Assembly (NCBI GenBank): GCA_035544495.1
Contig: DATKEU010000109.1
Location: 1 to 16,150, forward strand
Reading direction: 5' to 3'
DNA from: DATKEU01 sp035544495
Lineage (GTDB): Bacteria; Myxococcota_A; Polyangia; Fen-1088
Length of the DNA: 16,150 bases
In this document: positions 9,518 through 16,150 of the stretch, piece by piece
Layout: each line of letters starts with the position of its first letter
Position numbering within the stretch: the first letter of the stretch is position 1
The notes under the pieces: model-generated
Told to the model about the DNA's origin: nothing
Database searches by the model: none
The model's input: the letters and a program-made list of their open reading frames with translations, nothing else
Program-made: the position numbers and the translations under genes

Positions 9518-9783
9518 GCCGCCGGCAACCGCGACCTAGCGGGCGCCGACTCACGGCTTCGAGCGCTCATCGGAAAGGTCCTCGTCGATCGACCTGCGTC
9601 GACGGATTTGTACGGACGACCCGCGATGATCTTCGCCGGCGTGGCCTTCCCGACGCCCTTGAGATTCTCCAGCTGCGCCTCGGTCGCGGTGTTGAGATCG
9701 ACCAGCGGGCGAGAGAACGAGGGCAAATCGGCCGCCCATCCTTGCCGCAGCGACGGCCCGATGGCCAGAATGAACAACAACAT
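9445..9783 (-). pseudogene. ComEA-like helix-hairpin-helix protein, probably frameshifted
   Basis: Residues 1-18 look like a signal peptide (MLLFILAIGPSLRQGWAA). They are followed by LVDLNTATEAQLENLKGVGK and IIAGRPYKSVD, a clear first helix-hairpin-helix of the ComEA family of exported DNA-binding proteins (DNA uptake or surface DNA binding). After SVD (near 9594) the expected second hairpin is missing. The frame continues as Arg/Ser-rich sequence and overlaps the 3' end of the upstream convergent gene by 73 bases in antisense. Another frame of the same strand contains DEDLSDERSKP and then stops (9551), which resembles the lost continuation. A frameshift is the simplest explanation, but a sequencing error or a naturally short protein remains possible. 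Confidence 0.6.
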
Positions 9784-9796
9784 TGGGGCCCCGAAA

Positions 9797-9813
9797 CGCC
9801 CCGCTCCGGGGCG
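9797..9813. terminator. GC hairpin downstream of the lipoprotein gene
   Basis: CGCCCCG (9797-9803) and CGGGGCG (9807-9813) form a perfect 7-bp stem with a CTC loop. It lies 34 bases after the stop of the minus-strand lipoprotein gene and just before the ComEA-like ATG. Read on the minus strand it is followed by only three T residues, so it would be a weak terminator. Confidence 0.45.
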
Positions 9814-9847
9814 GCGACTTTACGAAGCGAACCGCTGACTCAGGACG

Positions 9848-10699
9848 CTAGTTGCAGCCGACCTGGGCGGAGTTGATCGCGACGTCGTCGATCCAGATAT
9901 TCCCCACCATGCCGCCTCCGAATCGTTCGATACCGAAGACCAATGCCACGAACGTGGGCTGGGCTCCCAGCCAATCAGCGTCCGTGATGGCCTTGCCATT
10001 GAAGAAGACGTGCACCCCGTCTGGCGTTTGGTGCCATTCGTAGCAATCCCATGATCCCTGCGGAATCGCCGTCGCCGATGTGACCGCCCGGTCGCCCGCG
10101 CGGCGGTTCGTCGCGATTTTGGCGCCACCCATGTTATTGAGATAGCGCACCTGGTCGCCCGTTCCTTCGTCCATGGCAGTGTCGGCCCCGACATAGACTT
10201 CGTGCCCACCCAGTGCTTGCAGCCGCAAATAGGCCCTCACCCAGAAGTCCGTTGCGGGGAACGTCTTGGTCTCCTGGATATAGGCATATCCCGCCGCCGC
10301 GGTGGCCATCGCATGAATAGAGTGCGTGCCGCTGTGGGCCTGGGTGGCGTCGACCGCGATCGTGTACGCCCCTTTCATGATGAACGTCCAGGGACTTCCG
10401 GCGGCTCCCGGCGCGGCGCCCTCGAAATCGTCGCATAGCGTATATCCGGCGGTTGCGCAGCTGCCGGAACCGCCGGCTTCCGCCGTGTCGCCGGGTCCTC
10501 CGGTGTCGGGCGACATGTTGCCTGGCGAATCAGGTTGAAGGTCGGTCGATGAGACCTCTGGGCCGCCAGAGCCGCCGCTGCCTGCAGACCCTCCCGCGCC
10601 GCCATCAGGGGATATCGAGCTGCTGCTGCTCGAGCAACCGAGGAACGAAGCAGAAGCGAGCGCGACCAGAACCCGTGTCATGAAACGTGCTTTGAGCAT
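9848..10699 (-). CDS. Secreted lipoprotein with predicted beta-sandwich (Cip1/lectin-like) domain
   Basis: The 283-residue protein has a basic N-terminus, a hydrophobic segment and the lipobox FLGC with C22 as lipidation site. A Ser run and no Asp at +2 are consistent with outer-membrane or surface location. Residues 31-78 are a Gly/Ser/Pro-rich linker. From residue 81 the sequence is beta-rich: CATAGYTLCDDFEG (81-94), HSGTHSIHAM, FWVRAYLRLQ, and a terminal GNIWIDDVAINS (266-277). This resembles the concanavalin-like or Cip1-like sandwich seen in many myxobacterial secreted proteins. Cysteine pairs C81/C89 and C219/C282 may form disulfides. The ATG has an excellent Shine-Dalgarno, AAGGAG at 10706-10711 with a six-base spacer. 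A carbohydrate-binding role is plausible from the fold type but unproven. Confidence 0.82.
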   Translation of the reverse strand: MLKARFMTRVLVALASASFLGCSSSSSSISPDGGAGGSAGSGGSGGPEVSSTDLQPDSPGNMSPDTGGPGDTAEAGGSGSCATAGYTLCDDFEGAAPGAAGSPWTFIMKGAYTIAVDATQAHSGTHSIHAMATAAAGYAYIQETKTFPATDFWVRAYLRLQALGGHEVYVGADTAMDEGTGDQVRYLNNMGGAKIATNRRAGDRAVTSATAIPQGSWDCYEWHQTPDGVHVFFNGKAITDADWLGAQPTFVALVFGIERFGGGMVGNIWIDDVAINSAQVGCN

Positions 10700-10888
10700 G
10701 GGTGACTCCTTCAGGCCGTAACCCGGTCAAGGACGTTACAGGCTGCCGCGCCACCGCCGCCTCGGGGGACCTCACCGGAAGGCAAGCTCGCGAATCCGTC
10801 AACCGCGCACGGTCACAACTCGATTAACGCTTCTGCGGGAGGAATACAAGGCCGGCCTACATAGTTCTTTGAGCGGCGCGCCAATCCA
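10700..10888. promoter_or_regulatory. Divergent intergenic region between lipoprotein and acetyltransferase genes
   Basis: These 189 bases must carry promoters for both divergent genes. Besides the lipoprotein ribosome-binding site at 10706-10711, there is a GGGAGGAAT at 10838-10846 that resembles a Shine-Dalgarno, but no start codon in a useful frame follows it. I see no convincing -35/-10 pair. Confidence 0.35.
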
Positions 10889-11479
10889 TTGCAAAGTGAT
10901 TGGGTGACCTCGACAAAGGCCATTTCGCCGGGAGAGCGGCTGGCCGGACAGAAGATCAACCTCCGTCTCGTGACGCTCGACGACTGTACCCCGCGTTATG
11001 AAGCGTGGCTGGCTGATCCCGAGATCAATCGGTATCTGGAAACACGATTTCGGCCCCAACCGTTGCCGGCAATCCGACAGTTCGTCGAAGCAATGATGGC
11101 TAGCCCACACGACTATCTGTTTGCAATCGTCGAATCCACCAGCGGCGTTCACGTCGGCAATCTCAAGGTTGGTCCGATCAACTCCCACCATCTTTTCGCG
11201 GACCTGAGTTACTTCATCGGCGAAAAAGACCGTCATGGCCGCGGTTACGCGCGCGAAGCTATCGCCCTGGCCTCCGCCTTCGCCTTCACGCGATTGGGTC
11301 TGCACAGGCTGCAGGCCGGACTTTACGCGGGGAACGTGGCCAGCGGGCGGGCGCTGGAAGCGGCAGGTTTCGCGCGCGAGGGCACGTTCACCGCTCAGCT
11401 GCGCACGCGGGAGGGGACCTGGGAGGACCACCTGTGGTACGGGCTTGTCCGGGAAAGGTGGGAAGCCCTTCAGTCGTGA
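10889..11479 (+). CDS. GNAT-family N-acetyltransferase (RimJ/RimL type)
   Basis: The 196-residue protein has the RimJ/RimL-like order: an early strand INLRLVTLDD (about 24-33), a middle YLFAIVE strand, and the acetyl-CoA-binding motif A in DRHGRGYARE. That motif is followed by the helix region with LHRLQAGLYAGNVASGRALEAAGF, typical of this group, which is likely to acetylate an amino group of a protein or sugar. The TTG at 10889 is the longest start. GTG at 10904 is equally possible, and neither has a good ribosome-binding site. Its stop codon overlaps the next gene's GTG start. It could be PseH-like by position relative to pseBC, but the sequence reads as generic RimJ/RimL and I do not assign it to that step. 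Confidence 0.85.
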   Translation: MQSDWVTSTKAISPGERLAGQKINLRLVTLDDCTPRYEAWLADPEINRYLETRFRPQPLPAIRQFVEAMMASPHDYLFAIVESTSGVHVGNLKVGPINSHHLFADLSYFIGEKDRHGRGYAREAIALASAFAFTRLGLHRLQAGLYAGNVASGRALEAAGFAREGTFTAQLRTREGTWEDHLWYGLVRERWEALQS

Positions 11480-13095
11480 TTCGTTTGGAGAAGATCAGCA
11501 AGCAGCACGGGCCGCAGATCCTGTTCGTCGATGCGTCGGCGGCCTTGCACCGGGGCGAGAAGGTGGGCCTGGTCGGTCCGAACGGCGCCGGCAAGTCGAC
11601 GGTGTTTCGCTTCATCGTGAAGGAGGAGTCGCCCGACGACGGTCAGGTCTCTGTCGATCGGGGCATGACCATCGGCTATTTCAGTCAAGACGTGGGCGAG
11701 ATGGCCGGACGGCCCGCGGTCGCCGAAGTGATGGACGGTGCCGGCGCGGTGTCGGCCGTGGCCGTCGAGCTGAAGGCGCTGGAGGCGGCGCTGGCCGATC
11801 CGGCGCGCGCCGACGAGATGGACAAGCTGCTGGATCGGTTCGGCGAGGTTCAGGCACGGTTCGACGAGCTGGGCGGATACGCGCTGGAGGCCCGCGCCCG
11901 CGAGATCCTGGCGGGCCTCGGGTTCTCGCAGGCGATGATGGACGGTGACGTCGGCGGGCTGTCGGGCGGGTGGAAGATGCGCGTCGCGCTGGCGCGCATC
12001 CTGCTGATGCGCCCCGACGCGATGTTGCTCGACGAGCCGTCCAACCACCTGGACATCGAATCGCTGATCTGGCTGGAGACTTTCCTCAAGGGGTACGAAG
12101 GCGCGCTGCTGATGACGTCCCACGATCGCGAGTTCCTGAACCGCATCGTCACGCGCATCATCGAGATCGACGGCGGCGTGCTGACCAGCTATTCGGGCAA
12201 TCACGATTTCTACGAACGGCAGCGGGCCCTGAACGAAACCCAGGCCGAGGCCGCGTACCAGCGCCAGCAGGCGATGCTGGCCAAGGAGATGCGGTTCATC
12301 GAGCGCTTCAAGGCCCAGGCGGCCAAGGCGGCGCAGGTGCAGTCGCGCGTGAAGAAACTGGAAAAGATCGAGAAGGTCGAGCCGCCCAAGCGCCGCAAGG
12401 CCCTGGAGTTCGAGTTCCCCGGGTGCGCGCGCTCGAGCGAGGACGTGGTGAAGATCGAGCAGGTCAGCAAGCGGTATGGCGAGCGCGTCGTCTACGAGGG
12501 CCTGGACATGAACGTGCGGCGGCGCGAGCGCTGGGCCATCATGGGCGTCAACGGCGCCGGCAAATCGACGCTGCTGAAGCTGGTGGCGGGCGAGGCGACG
12601 CCCGACGGAGGCAGCGTCACCGTCGGCCCCAGCGTCCGGCTGGGTTATTTCGCGCAGCACGCGATGGAGATCCTGGACGCGGAGAAGACCGTCTATCAGG
12701 TGCTGGAGGACGCGTTTCCGCTGGCCAGCGTGGGGGCCCTGCGCGGCCTGGCGGGCGGCTTCGGTTTCTCGGGCGACGACATCGACAAGACGTGCCGCAT
12801 CCTCTCGGGCGGCGAGAAGGCGCGGCTGGTGCTGGCGCGCATTCTCTACGAGCGGCCGAATTTCCTGGTCCTCGACGAGCCGACCAACCACCTGGACATC
12901 GCCACCAAGGACATGATCGTGCGGGCGCTGGGCGACTATGACGGCACGATGCTGTTCGTCTCGCACGACCGGCAGTTCCTGGCCAAGCTGTCGAATCGCG
13001 TCCTGGAGCTGACGCCCGGCGGACCGATCCCGTACGGAGGCGGTTACCTGGAATACGTGGCGCGCAGCGGCCACGAAGCGCCCGGGCTGCGTTGA
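11476..13095 (+). CDS. ABC-F family ATPase (ribosome-associated, two nucleotide-binding domains)
   Basis: ABC-F proteins are soluble tandem ATPases without membrane domains that act on the ribosome (translation factors or antibiotic protection). The 539-residue product starting VIRLEKISKQ has Walker A GPNGAGKST (34-42) and GVNGAGKST (357-365). Signature motifs are LSGGWKMR (162-169) and LSGGEKAR (443-450), and Walker B motifs are LLDEPSNHLD (184-193) and LVLDEPTNHLD (464-474). Between the domains is a charged helical linker (about 245-315; FIERFKAQAAKAAQVQSRVKK), the P-site tRNA interaction motif region, similar to YheS/YbiT/Uup-like housekeeping members. GTG at 11476 is preferred over the longer frame because the family starts there and it overlaps the acetyltransferase stop (GTGA). 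The subtype, and any resistance role, cannot be decided by eye. Confidence 0.95.
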   Translation: MIRLEKISKQHGPQILFVDASAALHRGEKVGLVGPNGAGKSTVFRFIVKEESPDDGQVSVDRGMTIGYFSQDVGEMAGRPAVAEVMDGAGAVSAVAVELKALEAALADPARADEMDKLLDRFGEVQARFDELGGYALEARAREILAGLGFSQAMMDGDVGGLSGGWKMRVALARILLMRPDAMLLDEPSNHLDIESLIWLETFLKGYEGALLMTSHDREFLNRIVTRIIEIDGGVLTSYSGNHDFYERQRALNETQAEAAYQRQQAMLAKEMRFIERFKAQAAKAAQVQSRVKKLEKIEKVEPPKRRKALEFEFPGCARSSEDVVKIEQVSKRYGERVVYEGLDMNVRRRERWAIMGVNGAGKSTLLKLVAGEATPDGGSVTVGPSVRLGYFAQHAMEILDAEKTVYQVLEDAFPLASVGALRGLAGGFGFSGDDIDKTCRILSGGEKARLVLARILYERPNFLVLDEPTNHLDIATKDMIVRALGDYDGTMLFVSHDRQFLAKLSNRVLELTPGGPIPYGGGYLEYVARSGHEAPGLR

Positions 13096-13123
13096 TTGAT
13101 GCGCCGGTTCAGCGATCGCGATG

Positions 13124-13151
13124 TTGGTCCGCACTCGGCATGCGCTAGACT
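13124..13151 (+). promoter_or_regulatory. Possible sigma-70-like promoter giving a leaderless transcript
   Basis: TTGGTC (13124-13129) and TAGACT (13146-13151) are separated by 16 bases. The first matches three and the second four of the six consensus positions. A start point about seven bases downstream would fall at 13158-13159, exactly on the ATG of the 67-residue protein, which has no Shine-Dalgarno. The match is modest, so this is a suggestion. Confidence 0.4.
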
Positions 13152-13158
13152 GAATTCC

Positions 13159-13362
13159 ATGTCCAGCGGCGACGAAGAGATCCTTCGCCGGTTTGGCTTC
13201 GAACCGGATCCCGTCATCGAGGCCTACAAGAAGGAGGTTGATCGCACGCTGCTCAGGGAGAACCTCCGGCGTACCCCCGAAGAGCGCTGCCGCAACTTCC
13301 TGGCGGCCTATCGACTGGCCGAGGAAGTCCGCCGGGCGGGGGCCACGGTCCGTGGCGGCTGA
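13159..13362 (+). CDS. Small helical protein paired with a nucleotidyltransferase
   Basis: The 67-residue, highly charged protein (FEPDPVIEAYKKEVDRTL at about 15-31, then RENLRRTPEERCRNFLAAY) is predicted all-helical, with no signal or membrane segment. The pattern DRTLLRENLRRTPEER followed by a helix ending EEVRRAG is, from general knowledge, a recurrent small partner encoded directly upstream of nucleotidyltransferase-like proteins. It has no RxxxxxH HEPN motif. The ATG at 13159 is preferred to a longer TTG start at 13096, because the extra 21 residues look non-coding and a promoter-like element lies just upstream. Its last 11 bases overlap the next gene. It could be an antitoxin, a toxin or a subunit of the enzyme; its function is unknown. 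Confidence 0.75.
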   Translation: MSSGDEEILRRFGFEPDPVIEAYKKEVDRTLLRENLRRTPEERCRNFLAAYRLAEEVRRAGATVRGG

Positions 13363-13840
13363 CTTCGCCGGTGTCGTCGGAGTCCTCGCCGATGCCGGCG
13401 TCGAGGCCATCGTGATCGGTGGCCTCGCGGCCCAGGCGCACGGCTCGGCTCGTATCACGCAGGACACCGATTTCCTTTACCGGCGAACAAGCGACAACAT
13501 CAATCGCTTGGCGGCGGCTCTTTCACCGCACAGACCGTACCTGCGTGGGGCTCCTCCCGGATTGCCGTTCCGGTTCGAGCCCGCCACCATCAAACGCGGT
13601 CTCAATTTCACACTGACGACCGCGCTCGGCGACATCGACCTGCTAGGCGAGGTCGTCGGAATAGGAGATTACGAATCAGTCGTCTCGCACACGCTGCGAC
13701 TGTCGGTGTTCGGTCGCGAGCTGCTGGTCGTTGATCTCCCGACACTGATCCAATCAAAGCGGGCCGCCGGAAGACCCAAGGACCTGGAGGCCATCGCCGA
13801 GCTCGAGGCCTTGCTGGCGGAGCGGGAACGCGCCGGCTGA
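13352..13840 (+). CDS. Pol-beta-type nucleotidyltransferase (MNT/AbiEii-like)
   Basis: The 162-residue protein begins at a GTG overlapping the upstream small gene. Residues 22-40 contain IGGLAAQAHGSARITQDTD, the minimal nucleotidyltransferase pattern GG followed by DxD (D38, D40) that binds the catalytic metal pair. A third acidic residue is supplied by LGDIDLLGE (D94/D96). The C-terminal KRAAGRPKDLEAIAELEAL (136-154) is the usual end of this family. Related enzymes act as toxins or antitoxins (AbiE, MNT-HEPN, MenA-like) by adding nucleotides to tRNA or to the partner protein. The overlap with the small gene indicates a stoichiometric, co-regulated pair. Enzymatic target and toxicity are inferred from the family only. 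Confidence 0.82.
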   Translation: MAADFAGVVGVLADAGVEAIVIGGLAAQAHGSARITQDTDFLYRRTSDNINRLAAALSPHRPYLRGAPPGLPFRFEPATIKRGLNFTLTTALGDIDLLGEVVGIGDYESVVSHTLRLSVFGRELLVVDLPTLIQSKRAAGRPKDLEAIAELEALLAERERAG

Positions 13841-13889
13841 GCGCAAGAGGCGAGACGCTGGAGGCGGCGGGCCGCAGACACCGGCCTCG

Positions 13890-14789
13890 TCAGCGGCTCG
13901 GCCAGCGGCCTGGATTGATCAGGGCCTCGTCGTCGACCGCGAGCGCCGCCAGCGCCGCGCCGGGCGGCAGCGGCGCGGTGGTACGGGCGGCCTCGATTAT
14001 TTCGGCGAGCTGGGGGCGGGAGCAGGCACCCACCACCACGGCGTCGACGAAGGGCGCCTCCAGGGCGAAGCGCAGCGCCAGCGCCAGCCGTGACAGCCGA
14101 CTGTCGCCGGCCAGCCGCTGCCAGGTCGCGAGCGCTGTTCTCCAGGGATCGAAGTACGGCGGCGGCGCCGCCGGTGCCATCAACAGAAGTCCCTGCAGAA
14201 AGACCGATCGGACGTGAACCTCGACCTTCTGGTCGCGCAGCCGCCGCAGCAGCGACGGGCTTTGCGCCAGGCGCTGGTCGAGAACATTGAAGGGCAGCTG
14301 CACCAGCTCCACGCGGCCGGGATGCCGGTCGAGGACGCGCTCCAGCTGCTCCGGGTTGTAGACCGAGACGCCGGCCTTCTCGACCCAGCCCCGGACTTTC
14401 AGCTCGGCCATCCGGTCGAACAAGAGGTCCGATCCGGGAGCCAGCGCGTCGGGCGCGTGGTGCAGCAGCAGGCCCGCGAGCCGGTCGCAGCCGAGCGCCC
14501 GACGTGAACCATCCGCCGCGCGCTCCAGCGCGTCGGCGTCGGCCGCGGTCAGGGTCGCGCCGCCGAAGCGCGGCGTCTTCGTCACCACGCGAAAGCGCGC
14601 GGCGGCGGGGCGCGCCTGTCCGACGACGCGCTCGCTGTCGCCGTACAGGTGGGCCGTGTCGATCACCCGGATGTCCGCCTCCGCCGCCAGGGCCAGGATC
14701 CGCGCGGCCTCGTCGGGCGCGACCTGACCGTCACGATTGGCGACGCCGTAATCCAGGCCGAACGCGACGGTCCCCAGCCCCAGCTTCAT
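13890..14789 (-). CDS. Aldo/keto reductase of the surface-glycan cluster type
   Basis: The 299-residue TIM-barrel protein begins MKLGLGTVAFGLDYGVANR. It keeps the aldo/keto reductase tetrad: D44 and Y49 in VIDTAHLYGDSE, K71 in VVTKT, and H110 or H111 in LLLHHAPD. It would use NADPH to reduce or oxidise a sugar or other carbonyl. This subgroup is often found beside glutamate-1-semialdehyde-aminomutase-like enzymes and nonulosonate genes (general knowledge). A longer frame extends upstream to 15044 inside the aminotransferase gene, but its extra residues are Arg-rich shadow sequence. ATG 14789 (or GTG 14798) is therefore chosen, 16 bases after the upstream stop, in one operon. It is convergent with the nucleotidyltransferase across 49 bases. 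Confidence 0.9.
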   Translation of the reverse strand: MKLGLGTVAFGLDYGVANRDGQVAPDEAARILALAAEADIRVIDTAHLYGDSERVVGQARPAAARFRVVTKTPRFGGATLTAADADALERAADGSRRALGCDRLAGLLLHHAPDALAPGSDLLFDRMAELKVRGWVEKAGVSVYNPEQLERVLDRHPGRVELVQLPFNVLDQRLAQSPSLLRRLRDQKVEVHVRSVFLQGLLLMAPAAPPPYFDPWRTALATWQRLAGDSRLSRLALALRFALEAPFVDAVVVGACSRPQLAEIIEAARTTAPLPPGAALAALAVDDEALINPGRWPSR

Positions 14790-14805
14790 CCCGCGCACGC
14801 TCGCT

Positions 14806-16149
14806 TCAATTGATGCGCTTGAACCCGACCGACGCCGGCCGCCCGCGCAGCTGCCGTTCCAGCGAGCCGTCCCGGTCAGCCTGAGCGATGGCGGCGAACG
14901 CGCGCGCGGCGGCATCCAGATACGACGTGACGTGCTGGTCGCGATGGGCGCCCATCGCATAAAAACTGGTGGAGGCCAGGAATCCGTCGTCCAGCAGCAG
15001 TTGCACGAAGAACGCCTTCTTCTGCTGCGCCGCCGCGGCGTCACCGTCGAAGGAAAAGTGGCTCATCGGATAGATCCCGCCGGCGTGGATGGGGACGCCC
15101 GCCTTCGAAGCCGCGGCCTGCCACCCGCGCTGAATCTTCTGGCCCATGTCGACGAGATGCTTGCCCAGGTCCAGACGGCGGTGCTTGCGCAGCGTGGCCA
15201 GCGCCGCCACAAAACCGATGCGCTCTGTCCAGCAGGTGCTGCTGATGAAGGTCGACTGGGCCGACTGCATGACCGCGCCGGTTCCGATGATGGCCCCGAT
15301 CGGATATCCGTTGCCCAGCGCCTTGGAAAACACCGCCAGGTCGGGGGTCACGCCGAAGGTCAGGTGCGCCCCGCCGGTGTTCATGCGCAACCCCGACGAG
15401 ATCTCGTCGAAGACGAACACCGCGCCCGCGGCGTGCGCCATCGCCTTCACCGCCTCCAAGAATCCCGGCTGTGGAGGGTCGTTGCGGATCGGTTCCATCA
15501 CCACGGCGGCCAGCTCGGGTCCGTGCGCGCGGACGATCGCCTGCAGCTCGTCCGGTTTGTTGTACCTGAAAGGCAGGGCGGTGCCGGTCAGGCCGCGCGG
15601 CACGCCCGCGGGGCTGAGGCCGGCGATCAGATGCTCGCCGAGGGCGTTCTCCGTCCCCAGGTTCGCCGCCAGGTACCAGTCGTGCCAGCCGTGGTATCCG
15701 CAGAAGGCGACCTTGTCGCGGCCGGTGTGCGCGCGCGCGATCCGCACCGCCACCGTCATCGCCTCGCCGCCGGCGCGTGTGTAACGAGCCATCTCGGCCC
15801 ACTGGTGCAGCTCGCACAGCAGCTCGGCCAGCTCGACCTCTTCCGGGGAGTTCAGGCTGCTGCTGCTGCCGTCGGTGATCGCGGCTTTGACGGCGGCGTC
15901 GACGTCGGGATCGGCGTATCCCAGCACGTTGGCGCCGATGCCGCCGATGCTCATGTCGATATAGCGGTTGCCGTCGAGATCCCACACCTCGACCCCGGAG
16001 GCGCGCTGGTAGTAACCCGGCCAGACGCCCAGCGAGAACATGTCGGGACGTTTGGAGAGAAGCTGGGACATCCCCGGAATGCGGCGGCGGGCCCGCTCCT
16101 GCATCGCCATGCTCCGCTGGTTGCTTTTGCCGTTGCCGTCGCTCTTCAT
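14806..16149 (-). CDS. Class III PLP aminotransferase, glutamate-1-semialdehyde-aminomutase-like, at window edge
   Basis: The 447-residue protein has the class III aminotransferase layout. VWDLDGNRYIDMSIGGIGAN (55-74) is the substrate and cofactor entry. A Gly-rich TRAGGEAMTVAVRIAR (124-139) lies in the PLP-phosphate region, FVFDEI holds D248 that contacts the pyridine nitrogen, and FSKALGNGYPIGA holds the Schiff-base K276. The start of the fold (RIPGMSQLLSKRPDMF) matches a hemL-related branch commonly encoded in surface-polysaccharide and nonulosonate clusters. It is therefore more likely a sugar-precursor enzyme than the heme enzyme HemL. The ATG at 16149 is one base from the window end, so a further upstream start cannot be excluded. 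The aldo/keto reductase follows by 16 bases. Confidence 0.9.
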   Translation of the reverse strand: MKSDGNGKSNQRSMAMQERARRRIPGMSQLLSKRPDMFSLGVWPGYYQRASGVEVWDLDGNRYIDMSIGGIGANVLGYADPDVDAAVKAAITDGSSSSLNSPEEVELAELLCELHQWAEMARYTRAGGEAMTVAVRIARAHTGRDKVAFCGYHGWHDWYLAANLGTENALGEHLIAGLSPAGVPRGLTGTALPFRYNKPDELQAIVRAHGPELAAVVMEPIRNDPPQPGFLEAVKAMAHAAGAVFVFDEISSGLRMNTGGAHLTFGVTPDLAVFSKALGNGYPIGAIIGTGAVMQSAQSTFISSTCWTERIGFVAALATLRKHRRLDLGKHLVDMGQKIQRGWQAAASKAGVPIHAGGIYPMSHFSFDGDAAAAQQKKAFFVQLLLDDGFLASTSFYAMGAHRDQHVTSYLDAAARAFAAIAQADRDGSLERQLRGRPASVGFKRIN

Positions 16150-16150
16150 T

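Noticed and set aside
10889..11479. PseH identity for the acetyltransferase
   Set aside because: Its sequence matches the general RimJ/RimL pattern, it is over 1 kb away from pseBC and is coupled to an ABC-F gene; position alone is not enough.
11470..13467. 665-codon minus-strand open frame opposite the ABC-F gene
   Set aside because: It spans three real plus-strand genes, has Arg/His/Leu-rich low-information sequence, and has no domain pattern.
14790..15044. 85-residue N-terminal extension of the aldo/keto reductase
   Set aside because: It lies inside the aminotransferase coding region in another frame and is Arg-rich; the family begins at MKLGLGT.

Overview
This is a GC-rich chromosomal segment, most likely from a myxobacterium-like member of the former Deltaproteobacteria (Myxococcota). 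That placement is an inference from three things: strong G/C at third codon positions, secreted or lipoprotein-type proteins with Gly/Ser-rich linkers behind the signal, and a di-heme cytochrome fused to a propeller-like region. No 16S rRNA or other taxonomic marker is present.

Left part (1-4700). A possible gene fragment of unknown function runs off the left edge on the minus strand. It diverges from ftsZ (387-1958), which has a complete tubulin/GTPase core, an unusually long Pro/Ala-rich linker and a C-terminal anchor peptide. ftsZ converges on a large exported di-heme cytochrome c gene (1989-4139, minus), with a perfect GC hairpin between the two stops. Next on the minus strand is a small degenerate response-regulator receiver protein (4323-4694). 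It lies immediately downstream of a small-type bacterial SRP RNA gene (about 4726-4807, minus), recognised from its GGAA-tetraloop domain and its closed terminal helix.

Middle (5174-9517). A plus-strand operon carries pseB (UDP-GlcNAc 4,6-dehydratase), pseC (PLP aminotransferase) and a 683-residue capsule/glycosyltransferase-like protein. pseB and pseC are the first two steps of the CMP-pseudaminic acid pathway. pseH, pseG, pseI and pseF are not recognisable here.

Right-centre (9445-13840). This is a patchwork: a ComEA-like helix-hairpin-helix gene that looks broken (minus), a secreted lipoprotein with a predicted beta-sandwich domain (minus), a GNAT acetyltransferase translationally coupled to an ABC-F ATPase (plus), and a small two-gene cassette of a 67-residue helical protein overlapping a Pol-beta-type nucleotidyltransferase (plus).

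Right end (13890-16149, minus). A class III aminotransferase (glutamate-1-semialdehyde-aminomutase-like) is followed by an aldo/keto reductase. Both resemble enzymes commonly found in nonulosonate or surface-glycan clusters, and they form the downstream end of an operon coming from beyond the right edge. The pseBC operon and this operon point at each other across the 4 kb patchwork, so the window may hold two flanks of one glycan locus split by unrelated genes.

The least characterised item with system-like organisation is the small-protein/nucleotidyltransferase cassette at 13159-13840. It has overlapping genes and a possible leaderless promoter. I see no CRISPR array, insertion sequence, integrase, tRNA or rRNA gene.
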